Positions 1 through 8,715 of a stretch of DNA of 64,000 bases are shown here, piece after piece (within the stretch, counting starts at the first letter, position 1; each line of letters starts with the position of its first letter). Below the pieces are notes generated by a model, which made no database searches, had not been told where the DNA came from, and saw only the letters and a program-made list of their open reading frames with translations. A program made the translations under genes and the position numbers. The stretch comes from Gammaproteobacteria bacterium (GTDB lineage: Bacteria > Pseudomonadota > Gammaproteobacteria > Pseudomonadales > Pseudohongiellaceae), in assembly GCA_041395725.1 (NCBI GenBank), contig JAWKZW010000001.1:4036501-4100500 (forward strand), read 5' to 3'.

Positions 1-412
1 CGCTGGTACGCCGACTCATGGCGTTGTACCAGCCGACGAAATCGATCGCATCATCGAACTTGTCACGCCTCCCGCCCAAATTACCGCTCCGGGACAGGTA
101 TTCTTCCCAGGTCGTATCCAGCGCCTGGGCATAGCCATAAGCACTGGACGGTCGGGCGCCGGGGAAAATCCAGAGAAACTTTCGTCGTGCCGGTTTGACA
201 CGCGCCTGGAAAGCACTTTCCTGGTAGATAAAAGCCATGTTTACGGCCAGTGGAATACCCCAGCGATTCTCGCTGCGCCTGGCCGCCTTGTACCAGCTAC
301 GCCGGTCTTCAAAAATGGCGCAGATGTCGGTCACATTGGCTGGCTGAGAGGCGGCACAGCCAGTCAAAGCTGCGCTCAGGTAAAGGCTGCCAAGAGGAAT
401 CCAGCATTTCAT
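1..412 (-). CDS. Lytic-transglycosylase-like lipoprotein (partial, C-terminus off window)
   Basis: The reading frame begins at ATG 412 and runs off the left edge with 137 codons and no stop. The N-terminus is a lipoprotein signal peptide with lipobox L16-T17-G18-C19, so the product should be lipid-anchored in the envelope. Residues 60-69 carry a YQESAF motif, as in the catalytic-glutamate helix of SLT-type murein transglycosylases (E65 candidate), followed by an AYGYAQA segment typical of the same fold. A lipoprotein of this kind beside ligA also occurs in Pseudomonas relatives. Inferred role: peptidoglycan cleavage. The C-terminal half of the domain is not visible, so activity cannot be judged. 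Confidence 0.7.
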   Translation of the reverse strand, partial: MKCWIPLGSLYLSAALTGCAASQPANVTDICAIFEDRRSWYKAARRSENRWGIPLAVNMAFIYQESAFQARVKPARRKFLWIFPGARPSSAYGYAQALDTTWEEYLSRSGNLGGRRDKFDDAIDFVGWYNAMSRRTS

Positions 413-423
413 AGCGACAGAAT

Positions 424-657
424 TGCTCCGGGTTATGGCTGTCAGGTTGCTGAAGGACCAGGGCGCTTGCCGGTCCTTCGTTAAAACCGGCTCAAAGCGC
501 TCATTTACACCTGATAAACTGCGCTTTCTTGCCGGTCGTTGCCTCGTCCTGGCAGTACTGGTGCCTTTTATCTTCCTGTTTAATCAGGTCGGGATTTTCC
601 AGGGATCCGTCCTGGAGCCCTGCTTAAGGAACCTCTGATTAATTAGAGGTCCCTTAA
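424..657. repeat. Palindromic intergenic repeat, copy A, ending in a 34-base inverted repeat over the ligA stop
   Basis: The ligA-lipoprotein gap holds a sequence related to 12513-12747. Both copies have a CAGG(T/C)TGCTGAAG start (443 here), a GTTAAAA segment, an imperfect inner hairpin centred on CATTTACACC (502-511), and a GCTTAAGGAACC tract. Here the last part becomes an inverted repeat at 624-657 with arms near TTAAGG(A/G)ACCTCT. That palindrome overlaps the ligA stop codon and may also work as its 3' hairpin. The right end of the outer palindrome is degenerate in this copy. Confidence 0.6.
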
Positions 658-2702
658 CTTTGAGCGTCCAGAAAGGCTAAAAATTCCCCTTCATCAAGAA
701 TTTTTACTCCCAGTTGCTCTGCCTTGGCGAGTTTCGATCCGGCCCCGGGGCCCGCTATAACACAATCAGTGTTTCGGGAAACGCTCCCGGCGACCTTTGC
801 GCCCAGCTCTTCCAGGCGACCTTTTGCCTCACCACGGGTCATGCTTTCAAGGGAGCCGGTCAGCACAAAGATCTGGCCATCCAGTACCTTATCCTCACCG
901 GATACCGTGATGTCTTCCCAGTGCACGCCGCGATCCCGCAGCTGTTGAATAAAGGCCAGATTTTCGTTGTTATCAAAAAACACCCGGATATGTTCTGCCA
1001 CGACTTTACCAATATCCGGCACTTCCTGCAGTTGCTCGGAATCCGCCTCGATAATCTTTTCCAGGTTGCCAAAATATCCAGCCAGGGCTGCGGCGGTCGC
1101 CTCACCCACTTCACGGATTCCCAGACTGTAAAGGAATTTTGCCAGAGACGTATGCTTACTTTTTTCAATGGCTGCCACCACATTGGTGGCCGATTTGATC
1201 CCCATGCGCTCGAGACCCGCCAGCTGCTCGATCTCCATGGTGTAAATATCCGCAGCGTTCTCGAGGATTCCGTTATCAACCAGTTGTTCAATCAGCTTAT
1301 CGCCCAAGCCTTCGATATCCATCGCCGACCGTGACGCGAAATGCTTAATGGACTCTTTTCGCTGTGCTGGACAAATAATACCTGCACTGCAACGGTAGAG
1401 CACCTCTCCGTCTTTTTCCACTACAGATCCGCAAACGGGACAATGCTCCGGCATAGTGATTTTCCGGAGGCGGTTCTCTTCTTCGCCGGGTATGACTTTT
1501 ACAACCTGGGGAATAACGTCCCCCGCGCGTCTTACAATGACCGTATCACCAACCCTCAATCCCAGGCGCTCAATCTCATCCATATTGTGCAACGTGGCGT
1601 TACTGACCGTCACACCACCGACAAAAACCGGAGCGAGCCTCGCCACTGGCGTGATGGCGCCAGTTCTGCCTACCTGAAACTCCACATCGACAACCTGGGT
1701 CGACATTTCCTCGGCAGGAAATTTATAGGCCATAGCCCAGCGGGGAGTCCTGGCATTAGCGCCCAGAGTTCTCTGCAGTTCCAGCTGATTAACCTTTAAC
1801 ACCGCACCGTCAATTTCATAGTCCAATTGCGGCCGTTTCGCCAGCAGTCTATGGCAGTAGTCAAAACAGCCGCCAATATCCGGGACGACATCCCTTTCCG
1901 GATTGACGGGCAGCCCACAGCTTTCCAACAACTCAAATACCTCGCTGAGGCACGCTGGCAATTGAAAGTTCTCAACAATTCCGATGCTGTAGCAATACAT
2001 CCGTAGCGGGCGCCCTGCGGCGATTCGAGGATCCAGTTGCCGGAGGGTACCCGCGGCGGCGTTGCGGGGGTTTACAAAACATTTATCACCGCGTGCCGCG
2101 GCAGAGCGATTCACCCGTTCGAAGCCGCTTTTGCTGAGAAAAATCTCCCCGCGTACTTCAAAGGTGGTAGGAAGCTCAGTTGCCCTTATAAGCAGAGGGA
2201 GCCCACGGATGGTCCTGACATTATGGGTAATATCTTCTCCAACCACCCCATCACCCCGTGTCGCCGCGCGGACCAGTTTGCCCTGTTCGTAAAGCAGACT
2301 GACAGCCACCCCATCTACCTTAGGCTCGCAACTGTATTGGAGATTGGTATCGCTCCCCAGCCGTTTTTTTATCCTGGCATCAAACAGGGCGAGATCGGTT
2401 TCGTCGAACACCTTGTCGAGGGAAAGCATGGGAATTTCATGGCGGACCTGAACAAAACCGGCTATGGGTGTGCCACTGACCCGCTGGGTGGGGGAATCCG
2501 GGGTAACGAATTCCGGATATTGCTCTTCCAGGGCAACAAGCCGGGCAAACAACTGATCATAGTCAGCATCAGGAATCTCTGGACTATCCTGCTCAAAATA
2601 CAGGCGATCGTGGTGAGCAACCTGCTCACGCAGCTGCTCTATGTCCTTCCTGACGGAGGCAGGTGAAGTTTTCTGAGTGGCGTCAGACCCTGAAGCAGAC
2701 AT
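654..2702 (-). CDS. ligA: NAD-dependent DNA ligase LigA
   Basis: Seals nicks in DNA using NAD+; essential for joining Okazaki fragments and in repair. The 682-residue protein has the adenylation lysine in the KVDG motif (K128), the nucleotidyltransferase and OB domains, a four-cysteine zinc finger (C421, C424, C438, C444), helix-hairpin-helix repeats and a C-terminal BRCT domain. E. coli LigA has 671 residues. I chose ATG 2702 because GGGGAAGG lies just upstream; an in-frame TTG at 2717 would add five residues. It lies 36 bases downstream of zipA, the order seen in Pseudomonas (smc-zipA-ligA). Confidence 0.97.
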   Translation of the reverse strand: MSASGSDATQKTSPASVRKDIEQLREQVAHHDRLYFEQDSPEIPDADYDQLFARLVALEEQYPEFVTPDSPTQRVSGTPIAGFVQVRHEIPMLSLDKVFDETDLALFDARIKKRLGSDTNLQYSCEPKVDGVAVSLLYEQGKLVRAATRGDGVVGEDITHNVRTIRGLPLLIRATELPTTFEVRGEIFLSKSGFERVNRSAAARGDKCFVNPRNAAAGTLRQLDPRIAAGRPLRMYCYSIGIVENFQLPACLSEVFELLESCGLPVNPERDVVPDIGGCFDYCHRLLAKRPQLDYEIDGAVLKVNQLELQRTLGANARTPRWAMAYKFPAEEMSTQVVDVEFQVGRTGAITPVARLAPVFVGGVTVSNATLHNMDEIERLGLRVGDTVIVRRAGDVIPQVVKVIPGEEENRLRKITMPEHCPVCGSVVEKDGEVLYRCSAGIICPAQRKESIKHFASRSAMDIEGLGDKLIEQLVDNGILENAADIYTMEIEQLAGLERMGIKSATNVVAAIEKSKHTSLAKFLYSLGIREVGEATAAALAGYFGNLEKIIEADSEQLQEVPDIGKVVAEHIRVFFDNNENLAFIQQLRDRGVHWEDITVSGEDKVLDGQIFVLTGSLESMTRGEAKGRLEELGAKVAGSVSRNTDCVIAGPGAGSKLAKAEQLGVKILDEGEFLAFLDAQS

Positions 2703-2738
2703 GGCTGCCTTCCCCAATGTCGTCAGGCTTGAAGACTA

Positions 2739-4412
2739 TCAGGACTGAACCTGGGCAGCCTTCAACTTGCGTAATTCATAATCCTGAACCCGCTGCCGGT
2801 AGTGCTCGATGGTTTGCGAAGTCATGACACTTCGACGGTCATCCCGCAACTCCCCGTCCAGCGCTGCCCGTATCTGCTGCGCTATCCGCAACATGTCATC
2901 AAACGCTTCGCGGTTACTGATAACAGCAGGCATCGCCAGGAACAGACTGACCCCCCGGGTCTCGAACTGCTCCATTTTGTCCAGCTCAAAAGTGCCGGGA
3001 TTAAGAATATTGGCGACGCTGAACACGATCGGGCTATCCACGCGGCTGCCCACGTGTTTATGAAAGATATTCATGTCACCGTGTTTCAACCCGGCCGTGG
3101 TTAGCACCTGCAGCAGGTCGGCACCATGAAACATCTCACCTTCCCGGCTCATCACATTGATTACCAGTACTTCTGAGGGCTCGAAATTGTTGCGCGAACC
3201 GGAGGCCTCCGCAGAATGCCCGTTACCCCTTCGGTTGCCGGATGCAGGCCGTCTTGATTCACGAGCCTGATTGAAGTCGGTCACCCCGGCCTTTCCTGCC
3301 GTGTCCCTGGGAGATTGCCTGGCAGGTTCCTCTGCCACCGTAGCAGGGCGCGCAGCAGTTTCCGCCCTGGCAGTGTCCTGATCCGCAGCCCTCCGCAGCG
3401 ATGCTGCCGACTCTCCAGATTCAGCAGTTCGGGATTCAGTCTCCGCCTGCGATTTCGCTGACTGGGTAGAAAACAGAGGGTCATCCATGTCCTCTTCGTC
3501 AGCGGAATCGAAGTCAACAGGGCCCTGCTCCTGATAACTGGGCTCCTCTTTCCTGCCAAAGCGGGAAAACAGCGAACCCTTCCTGCCACCACGGCCTGGG
3601 TCGGCAGAGGTGTTGTCAGTGTCCGGCTGGCCGGCAGCAGTCCGATCAGATTCCGGCGCGCCAATACGATCTCCGGCTGACATTGAAAACTCGCCGAATT
3701 CGTCGCCCAGTTCCTCGTCAAGACCCATGGCGGGATCCTGCCGGCCCTCGTCATATTCGCTGAAAATATCACTGGGTTCCTCTGGCTCCGCTTCAGCCTC
3801 ATCGCGCCAGGCTGCGCTGTCCGGTTCTTCTTCCCAGTCTGAGGAATCATATTGGCCATCGTCATCGGCGTCAGCCTGATCGTACTGTTCATACTGTGCC
3901 GCAGCGATCTGGCGACTATCTACTTCTTCAGTCTCAGCATCAATACTGTCCTGCTCAGGCTCAACACGGCGAGTGCCGGACGTCTCCCACTGTTCCAGCG
4001 AGTCCTCTTCCGCTTCTTCACCCAGGGCAGCTATCGCCCTCTCGGCCTGATCGGTATCCTTATCAGCGGGCGCGGTCTTATCCCGTCGCTCCGGAGTCTT
4101 GGTGCGCAGCTCCACACTGTCCATCAGCATCGGCACGGTCTCTTCGGCTTCGCCGTGAACTCCGAGATCAAGCTCACTCTGCAGCGAATTCTGCAGGTTA
4201 ACCTCCGCCAGGGAGCGTTTAACGACTCGCGCACCGCCACTGGGCAGTTCGGACATCTCCAGTTCCTCCAGATCAATGTCCTGGGGAATGTTTCTATCGA
4301 TGGCCAGGCGAATCTGGTTACGCCGGGCCTGTATTGCCACATACAGCCCCCGGAGGATTACCGCGATAACCGCCAGCCCCAGAATCAGAATCAATAACTC
4401 TCGTGTACCCAT
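2739..4412 (-). CDS. zipA: Cell division protein ZipA with very long acidic linker
   Basis: Membrane anchor that tethers FtsZ to the inner membrane at the division septum. Residues 5-23 form one N-terminal membrane segment, followed by a short basic stretch. The FtsZ-binding domain occupies roughly the last 145 residues, beginning near EPSEVLVINVMSREG. Between them lies about 380 residues of low-complexity sequence very rich in Asp and Glu, with a basic GRKGSLFSRFGRK patch near the middle. At 557 residues it is far longer than E. coli ZipA (328) or Pseudomonas ZipA (about 290). Position between smc and ligA supports the assignment. Confidence 0.92.
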   Translation of the reverse strand: MGTRELLILILGLAVIAVILRGLYVAIQARRNQIRLAIDRNIPQDIDLEELEMSELPSGGARVVKRSLAEVNLQNSLQSELDLGVHGEAEETVPMLMDSVELRTKTPERRDKTAPADKDTDQAERAIAALGEEAEEDSLEQWETSGTRRVEPEQDSIDAETEEVDSRQIAAAQYEQYDQADADDDGQYDSSDWEEEPDSAAWRDEAEAEPEEPSDIFSEYDEGRQDPAMGLDEELGDEFGEFSMSAGDRIGAPESDRTAAGQPDTDNTSADPGRGGRKGSLFSRFGRKEEPSYQEQGPVDFDSADEEDMDDPLFSTQSAKSQAETESRTAESGESAASLRRAADQDTARAETAARPATVAEEPARQSPRDTAGKAGVTDFNQARESRRPASGNRRGNGHSAEASGSRNNFEPSEVLVINVMSREGEMFHGADLLQVLTTAGLKHGDMNIFHKHVGSRVDSPIVFSVANILNPGTFELDKMEQFETRGVSLFLAMPAVISNREAFDDMLRIAQQIRAALDGELRDDRRSVMTSQTIEHYRQRVQDYELRKLKAAQVQS

Positions 4413-4548
4413 TGTTATGAAATCTCTTCAGGTTGCCCAAAAAACCAATAAAAATTCGGATAAATTTTATTAGGTTATCCCACGGGTAGTGGAATTTCTT
4501 TAGCAGAAAAAACGGTTATTTTAGCGGGCCGGGAAAGCGGGTCAAAAG

Positions 4549-7500
4549 TCACATGGCAGCCAGTTCAGCCGCCTCTTCAATATCCACGGCCACGATCCGG
4601 GAAACCCCAGGCTCATGCATGGTGACACCCAACAACTGATTTGCCATTTCCATGGTGATTTTATTGTGCGTAATGAAGATAAATTGCACATTTTTGGACA
4701 TTTCCTTTACCAGGTTGGCATAACGTCCCACATTCGCGTCATCGAGCGGTGCATCCACCTCGTCCAGCATACAGAATGGCGATGGATTCAATTGAAATAT
4801 CGAGAATACCAGCGCAATTGCCGTCATGGCTTTTTCACCACCGGATAGCAGGTGAATCGTGCTGTTACGCTTGCCCGGTGGCCGCGCCATGATCGCCACC
4901 CCGGTATCGAGCAGATCCTCTCCGGTCATATCCAGGTAGGCATGCCCGCCACCGAACACACGGGGAAAAAGGCTCTGCAGGCCACTGTTAACCTGATCAA
5001 AGGTCTCCTTGAACCGGGACCGGGTTTCCTTGTCAATCTTCCGAATTGCGTTCTGCAGCGTAGCCAGTGCCTTGGTCAGGTCCTCATTCTGCCTGTCGAG
5101 GTACTCTTTCCGCTCGGACTGCTGCTTGTATTCGTCGATTGCCGCCAGGTTGATCGGGCCGAGTCGCTGAATTCTGTTGGCAAGCTTCTGCAGTTCTTCT
5201 TCACAGGCCTGCTCGTTCAGTTCTTCGGGCAGCTCTGCCAGCACCTGATCAAGCTGAAACTTGGCTTCCTCCAATTGCTCCAGCAGGGATTGCTGCCGCA
5301 CCGAGGCACCCTCGGTCTTGATCCGGTTTTGCATCAGCGCCTCTCGCAGCTCCCCGGATTTCTGCTCGAAGCCTGCGCGCTCCTGCTCCAGGGAGCGGAT
5401 GGTGTGTTCGTTCTCATCTACCCTGGCCTTGGCTTCAGCCAGTTCTTTCTCAACACCAAGTCGCGTTTCCAGCATCTCCTCCAGATCCACGCGCATCTTT
5501 TTAAGCGGCGCGTCGGAACTGTCGATCTGGGCCTGCAAGGAATCGATGCGTTCCCGGGATCGCTGGACCTGGCTGGCCATCCGATCCATGGACTCGCGAG
5601 TTGAACGCAGCTGGGCAGTAATGGCCTGGTGGCGCAGCGCCAGCTGATGGGCGGCCTCCTGGTTCCGGTTCGCTTCCAGCTTGCGGCTGTCAAACGCTGA
5701 ACGGCGCAGTTCCCGCTCCCGCTCCAGCTCCTGCCGCTGCGAGGAATCCTGCTCCATGGCATCGATGGCAGTCTGCAGTCGGGCGCGGGCGCTGGCGGTA
5801 TTCTCCTCCTCCTGAGTCAGCTGCCGGACGAGCTCATCCAGATCCCGCGCTGCTCTCTGACGGCGCAGGACGGTCTGTTCGACTTTCGCCAGCCTGCCGC
5901 TCAGATCTGACTTAAGCTCAGTCAGCGAACGGCTCTTTTCAGCAATCTGCTGCTGCACATCCTCGCGCTTGGATTCCGCCGACGAAATCGTACGACGCGT
6001 GGTTGTCTGAATCTGCAGCAATTTGTCGACAATTGCTCCTAATTCATTGATATTGTTCTCAAGTTCAGTGATTTTTCCCTTTCGCTCCAGGATTCCGGCC
6101 TGGTTATCGGCTTTGCCCTGTACCCGAATCCACTGTCTGCCGAGCCAGACTCCCCCCTGGGTGACGATGGATTCATGCATGCCCAGGCTGGCACGCCGGA
6201 ACAGTGCATCGGACAGGGTCTGACAGGCGTACACCCCGTCAAGCATGTCCGCAATCTTCCAGTCGGCTGTCAGCTTGCTGGATAACGGCTCCCAGTCACC
6301 CCGGGCAACGCTGCCACCGGTGGAACCGGCGCTGGTGTCCACCAGAGAAACCATACCCTTGGGCAGGCTGGCCAGTAACTGCTCCAGGTTGTCCCCAGGA
6401 TTGATGCAGATACTTTGCAGAGAGTCTCCCAGTACAACCTCTACGGCTGACTCCCAGCCCTCTTCCACCCTGATGGTTTCACCCAGCCGCTGACTGTTGT
6501 TCAGCCCCCTTTCCCCTAACCAGGTGTTCATTGCCGAATCATCCCGACCCAGGGCCGCCTGCTGTAACGCTTCCAGCGAAGAGAGCCGGCCCCGGGCAGA
6601 CTGCAGGTCGCTGCGCTTGCGGTCCAGTTCACCGCTGTAACGCTGATCCTGCTGGCGCAGTGAGTCGATCTGGGCGTTAAGACTGCGATTTTCGTCCTGC
6701 AACTGCCCGATGGACTCCTCCAGCACAGCGATATCGCCGGACAGCTTTTCAGTGTCCTGATCTCCCGTATCTTCCTGCTGCAGAGCGGCCAGCTCCTTTT
6801 CCAGGCGGATTTTCCGCTCGAACCCGCGCTCAACAATGGATTCCAGCTGCTGAATCCGGGACTGCTCAACTTCCGCAATCTGGCGTGGCTCCTCAGACCG
6901 CTGGCTGAAGTCATCCCAGGACTGTTGCCATTCCTGCAGGGCCGCCTCAGCCTCCTCAAGCTGTGCACTGGACGTCTCCACCTGACTGCGAGATTCTTCA
7001 AGCTGCGGCTCGATTTCCTTCAGCTCCTCATCCAGCTTGATGACTTTCTGCAGGTCCACATCCATTTCTTCCTTGGTCTGTTCCCAGGCCTCCTCGGTTT
7101 CCTGCAGATCCTGCTTCAATTGCGCGGCGCGCTCGAGGTGATGCTCGATGGATTGCTCCAGCCGGGCTATATCGTTGCCGAGCCCGTAAAAGCGAGCCTG
7201 AACCTCGCCCAGCTGATCGGTCAGATCGGTATTATCTGCCAGATGTTTCTCCACCCGGGCATCAATGGACCGCTGCTCGGCAACGGCCTGCTCTATTCTT
7301 ATTTCCAGTTCGCTGGCCTGCTGCCTCTGCGTACTGAGCTCCCTGTCCATAGCCTGCCATCGCATGGCATTGAGGTTGGCCTGGGTCTGCCGTTCCTGCT
7401 GCTTGTACTCGCCGTATTTTTCTGCCGCCACCGATTGGCGCTGCAGGTGGGAAAGCTGCTTCTGCATCTCATCACGGATATCTGTCAGGCGCTCGATGTT

Positions 7501-8067
7501 ATCCCGCGTACGTTTGATGCGATTCTCGGTTTCCTTCCGCCTTTCTTTATATTTGGAGATGCCCGCCGCTTCTTCGATGAAAATGCGCAGCTCTTCCGGC
7601 TTGGACTCGATCAATCGCGAGATCATGCCCTGCTCGATAATAGAGTAGCTCCTTGGGCCAAGACCGGTGCCGAGAAAGATGTCGGTAATATCCTTGCGGC
7701 GGCATTTGGCACCGTTCAGGTAATAGCTGGACTGGCCGTCGCGCTCCACTTTCCGCTTGATGGATACTTCCGTGAAATTGGCGTACTCGCCTTTCAGGCG
7801 ATGATCGTCATTATCAAACAGCAATTCGACGCTGGCCTGCCCCACCGGTTTCCTGGTTCCCGAACCGTTAAAAATAACGTCGGTCATGTGTTCACCACGC
7901 AGATTCTTGGCGGATGACTCACCCATTACCCAGCGGACCGCGTCGATGACATTGGACTTGCCGCAGCCGTTGGGGCCAACGACAGCGCAAAGATCGGATG
8001 GGAACTGTACAGCGGTTGGATCTACGAACGATTTGAAACCGGATAACTTAATACATTTCAATCTCAT
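4549..8067 (-). CDS. smc: Chromosome segregation ATPase SMC
   Basis: Condensin ATPase that organises and segregates the chromosome, expected to act with ScpA and ScpB. The 1172-residue protein has Walker A GPNGCGKS at residues 31-38, two long coiled-coil arms flanking a central hinge, and a C-terminal head with the LSGGEKA signature and Walker B CMLDEVDAPLDD. ATG 8067 gives the family N-terminus MRLKCIKLSGFKSF; a GTG at 8103 would add 12 unsupported residues. Presence of SMC rather than MukB excludes enteric-type bacteria. The 136-base gap to zipA is AT-rich with no clear feature. Confidence 0.96.
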   Translation of the reverse strand: MRLKCIKLSGFKSFVDPTAVQFPSDLCAVVGPNGCGKSNVIDAVRWVMGESSAKNLRGEHMTDVIFNGSGTRKPVGQASVELLFDNDDHRLKGEYANFTEVSIKRKVERDGQSSYYLNGAKCRRKDITDIFLGTGLGPRSYSIIEQGMISRLIESKPEELRIFIEEAAGISKYKERRKETENRIKRTRDNIERLTDIRDEMQKQLSHLQRQSVAAEKYGEYKQQERQTQANLNAMRWQAMDRELSTQRQQASELEIRIEQAVAEQRSIDARVEKHLADNTDLTDQLGEVQARFYGLGNDIARLEQSIEHHLERAAQLKQDLQETEEAWEQTKEEMDVDLQKVIKLDEELKEIEPQLEESRSQVETSSAQLEEAEAALQEWQQSWDDFSQRSEEPRQIAEVEQSRIQQLESIVERGFERKIRLEKELAALQQEDTGDQDTEKLSGDIAVLEESIGQLQDENRSLNAQIDSLRQQDQRYSGELDRKRSDLQSARGRLSSLEALQQAALGRDDSAMNTWLGERGLNNSQRLGETIRVEEGWESAVEVVLGDSLQSICINPGDNLEQLLASLPKGMVSLVDTSAGSTGGSVARGDWEPLSSKLTADWKIADMLDGVYACQTLSDALFRRASLGMHESIVTQGGVWLGRQWIRVQGKADNQAGILERKGKITELENNINELGAIVDKLLQIQTTTRRTISSAESKREDVQQQIAEKSRSLTELKSDLSGRLAKVEQTVLRRQRAARDLDELVRQLTQEEENTASARARLQTAIDAMEQDSSQRQELERERELRRSAFDSRKLEANRNQEAAHQLALRHQAITAQLRSTRESMDRMASQVQRSRERIDSLQAQIDSSDAPLKKMRVDLEEMLETRLGVEKELAEAKARVDENEHTIRSLEQERAGFEQKSGELREALMQNRIKTEGASVRQQSLLEQLEEAKFQLDQVLAELPEELNEQACEEELQKLANRIQRLGPINLAAIDEYKQQSERKEYLDRQNEDLTKALATLQNAIRKIDKETRSRFKETFDQVNSGLQSLFPRVFGGGHAYLDMTGEDLLDTGVAIMARPPGKRNSTIHLLSGGEKAMTAIALVFSIFQLNPSPFCMLDEVDAPLDDANVGRYANLVKEMSKNVQFIFITHNKITMEMANQLLGVTMHEPGVSRIVAVDIEEAAELAAM

Positions 8068-8477
8068 GGACGGTTTTGTAGCCCCTTGATAGCCCTGCTG
8101 CACGGGTTGTTATTGCCCAATGATCACCTGACTTGTTGAGGCCGGGCGCTTTCAGAATGGTATTCCCGGTGTTGCACAGGGATTTTCAGGATAAAGCGCA
8201 GTCGCACTGGCTGCTATCCAAAGAATCGAGTGCGGCACTGGAAATGCTGCTAAGGAAGCAGCGCAACGGTCCTTGGCCAAGAGTTCAGGCAATGCTTGGG
8301 TTAAGTCTGCGCCTAGCGCCAAACAAGGGCGAAGTTTATCCGATTTGGCAGACCAATAACACCTGATTGGAGCACTGCCAGAGGCTGTATTGGGCGAGGG
8401 AATCCCATGTCGACGGAAGCCGGCAACCCGCGGCGAACTGGACGGCGCAAGAGGCTGCCGACAGACAGCTCACCATA

Positions 8478-8582
8478 AAGCCTTAAGCCTTTTTTATTAG
8501 CATTTAGCCTTCTAAACGACCTTTTAACCTTAATTGCGGGAGGCACAATCCATCGAGCAATCCATCAAGGGTTACGACCTTC
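8478..8582. repeat. Cluster of short direct repeats upstream of prpBCD
   Basis: AAGCCTT occurs at 8478 and 8485, TAGCCTT at 8505 and TAACCTT at 8525. The last three are spaced exactly 20 bases apart, about two helical turns. ACGACCTT occurs at 8516 and 8575, and CAATCCATC at 8546 and 8558. Such phased direct repeats resemble operator arrays. No regulator gene is adjacent, so binding by a regulator of propionate catabolism is only inference. Confidence 0.35.
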
Positions 8583-8673
8583 AGCTAATGCAGTCTCAAC
8601 AGGCCGAATTGGGCCCTCAGCAACCATTCACACCTTTACCTGGCCGGGTTTCTGCTTAAGCTGAGCAATATGC

Positions 8674-8679
8674 GATAAT
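8674..8679 (+). promoter_or_regulatory. Candidate -10 element of the prp operon
   Basis: GATAAT lies 36 bases before the prpB start. No good -35 hexamer is found at 16-18 bases, which suits an activator-dependent promoter. An AGGAG ribosome-binding site sits at 8708-8712. Confidence 0.3.
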
Positions 8680-8715
8680 CCTCCCCGGTTTCACCAGGAC
8701 AGGGATCAGGAGATC

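Larger units (their letters stand above)
8068..8715. other. Long intergenic region between smc and prpB; no convincing gene
   Basis: Two opposed 77-codon open frames (8133-8366 plus, 8313-8546 minus) lack recognisable homology or clear ribosome-binding sites and are probably chance. The right half contains several short direct repeats (see the separate entry). The region must contain the outward promoters of smc and prpB. I do not recognise a known structured RNA here. Confidence 0.6.

Noticed and set aside
423..638. 71-codon plus-strand open frame in the ligA-lipoprotein gap
   Set aside because: It lies wholly within the palindromic repeat, has no ribosome-binding site and no recognisable sequence.
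6925..7917. 330-codon plus-strand frame inside smc
   Set aside because: Antisense of a coiled-coil gene; no family, and the minus strand is clearly SMC.
8133..8366. 77-codon plus-strand open frame upstream of prpB
   Set aside because: No family resemblance and no convincing ribosome-binding site; it is overlapped by another chance frame on the opposite strand.
8380..8500. GC-rich structured-looking stretch considered as a 6S, SRP or RNase P RNA
   Set aside because: None of the conserved segments of these RNAs could be found on either strand.
8313..8546. 77-codon minus-strand open frame upstream of prpB
   Set aside because: Passes through the short direct repeats and has no recognisable product.
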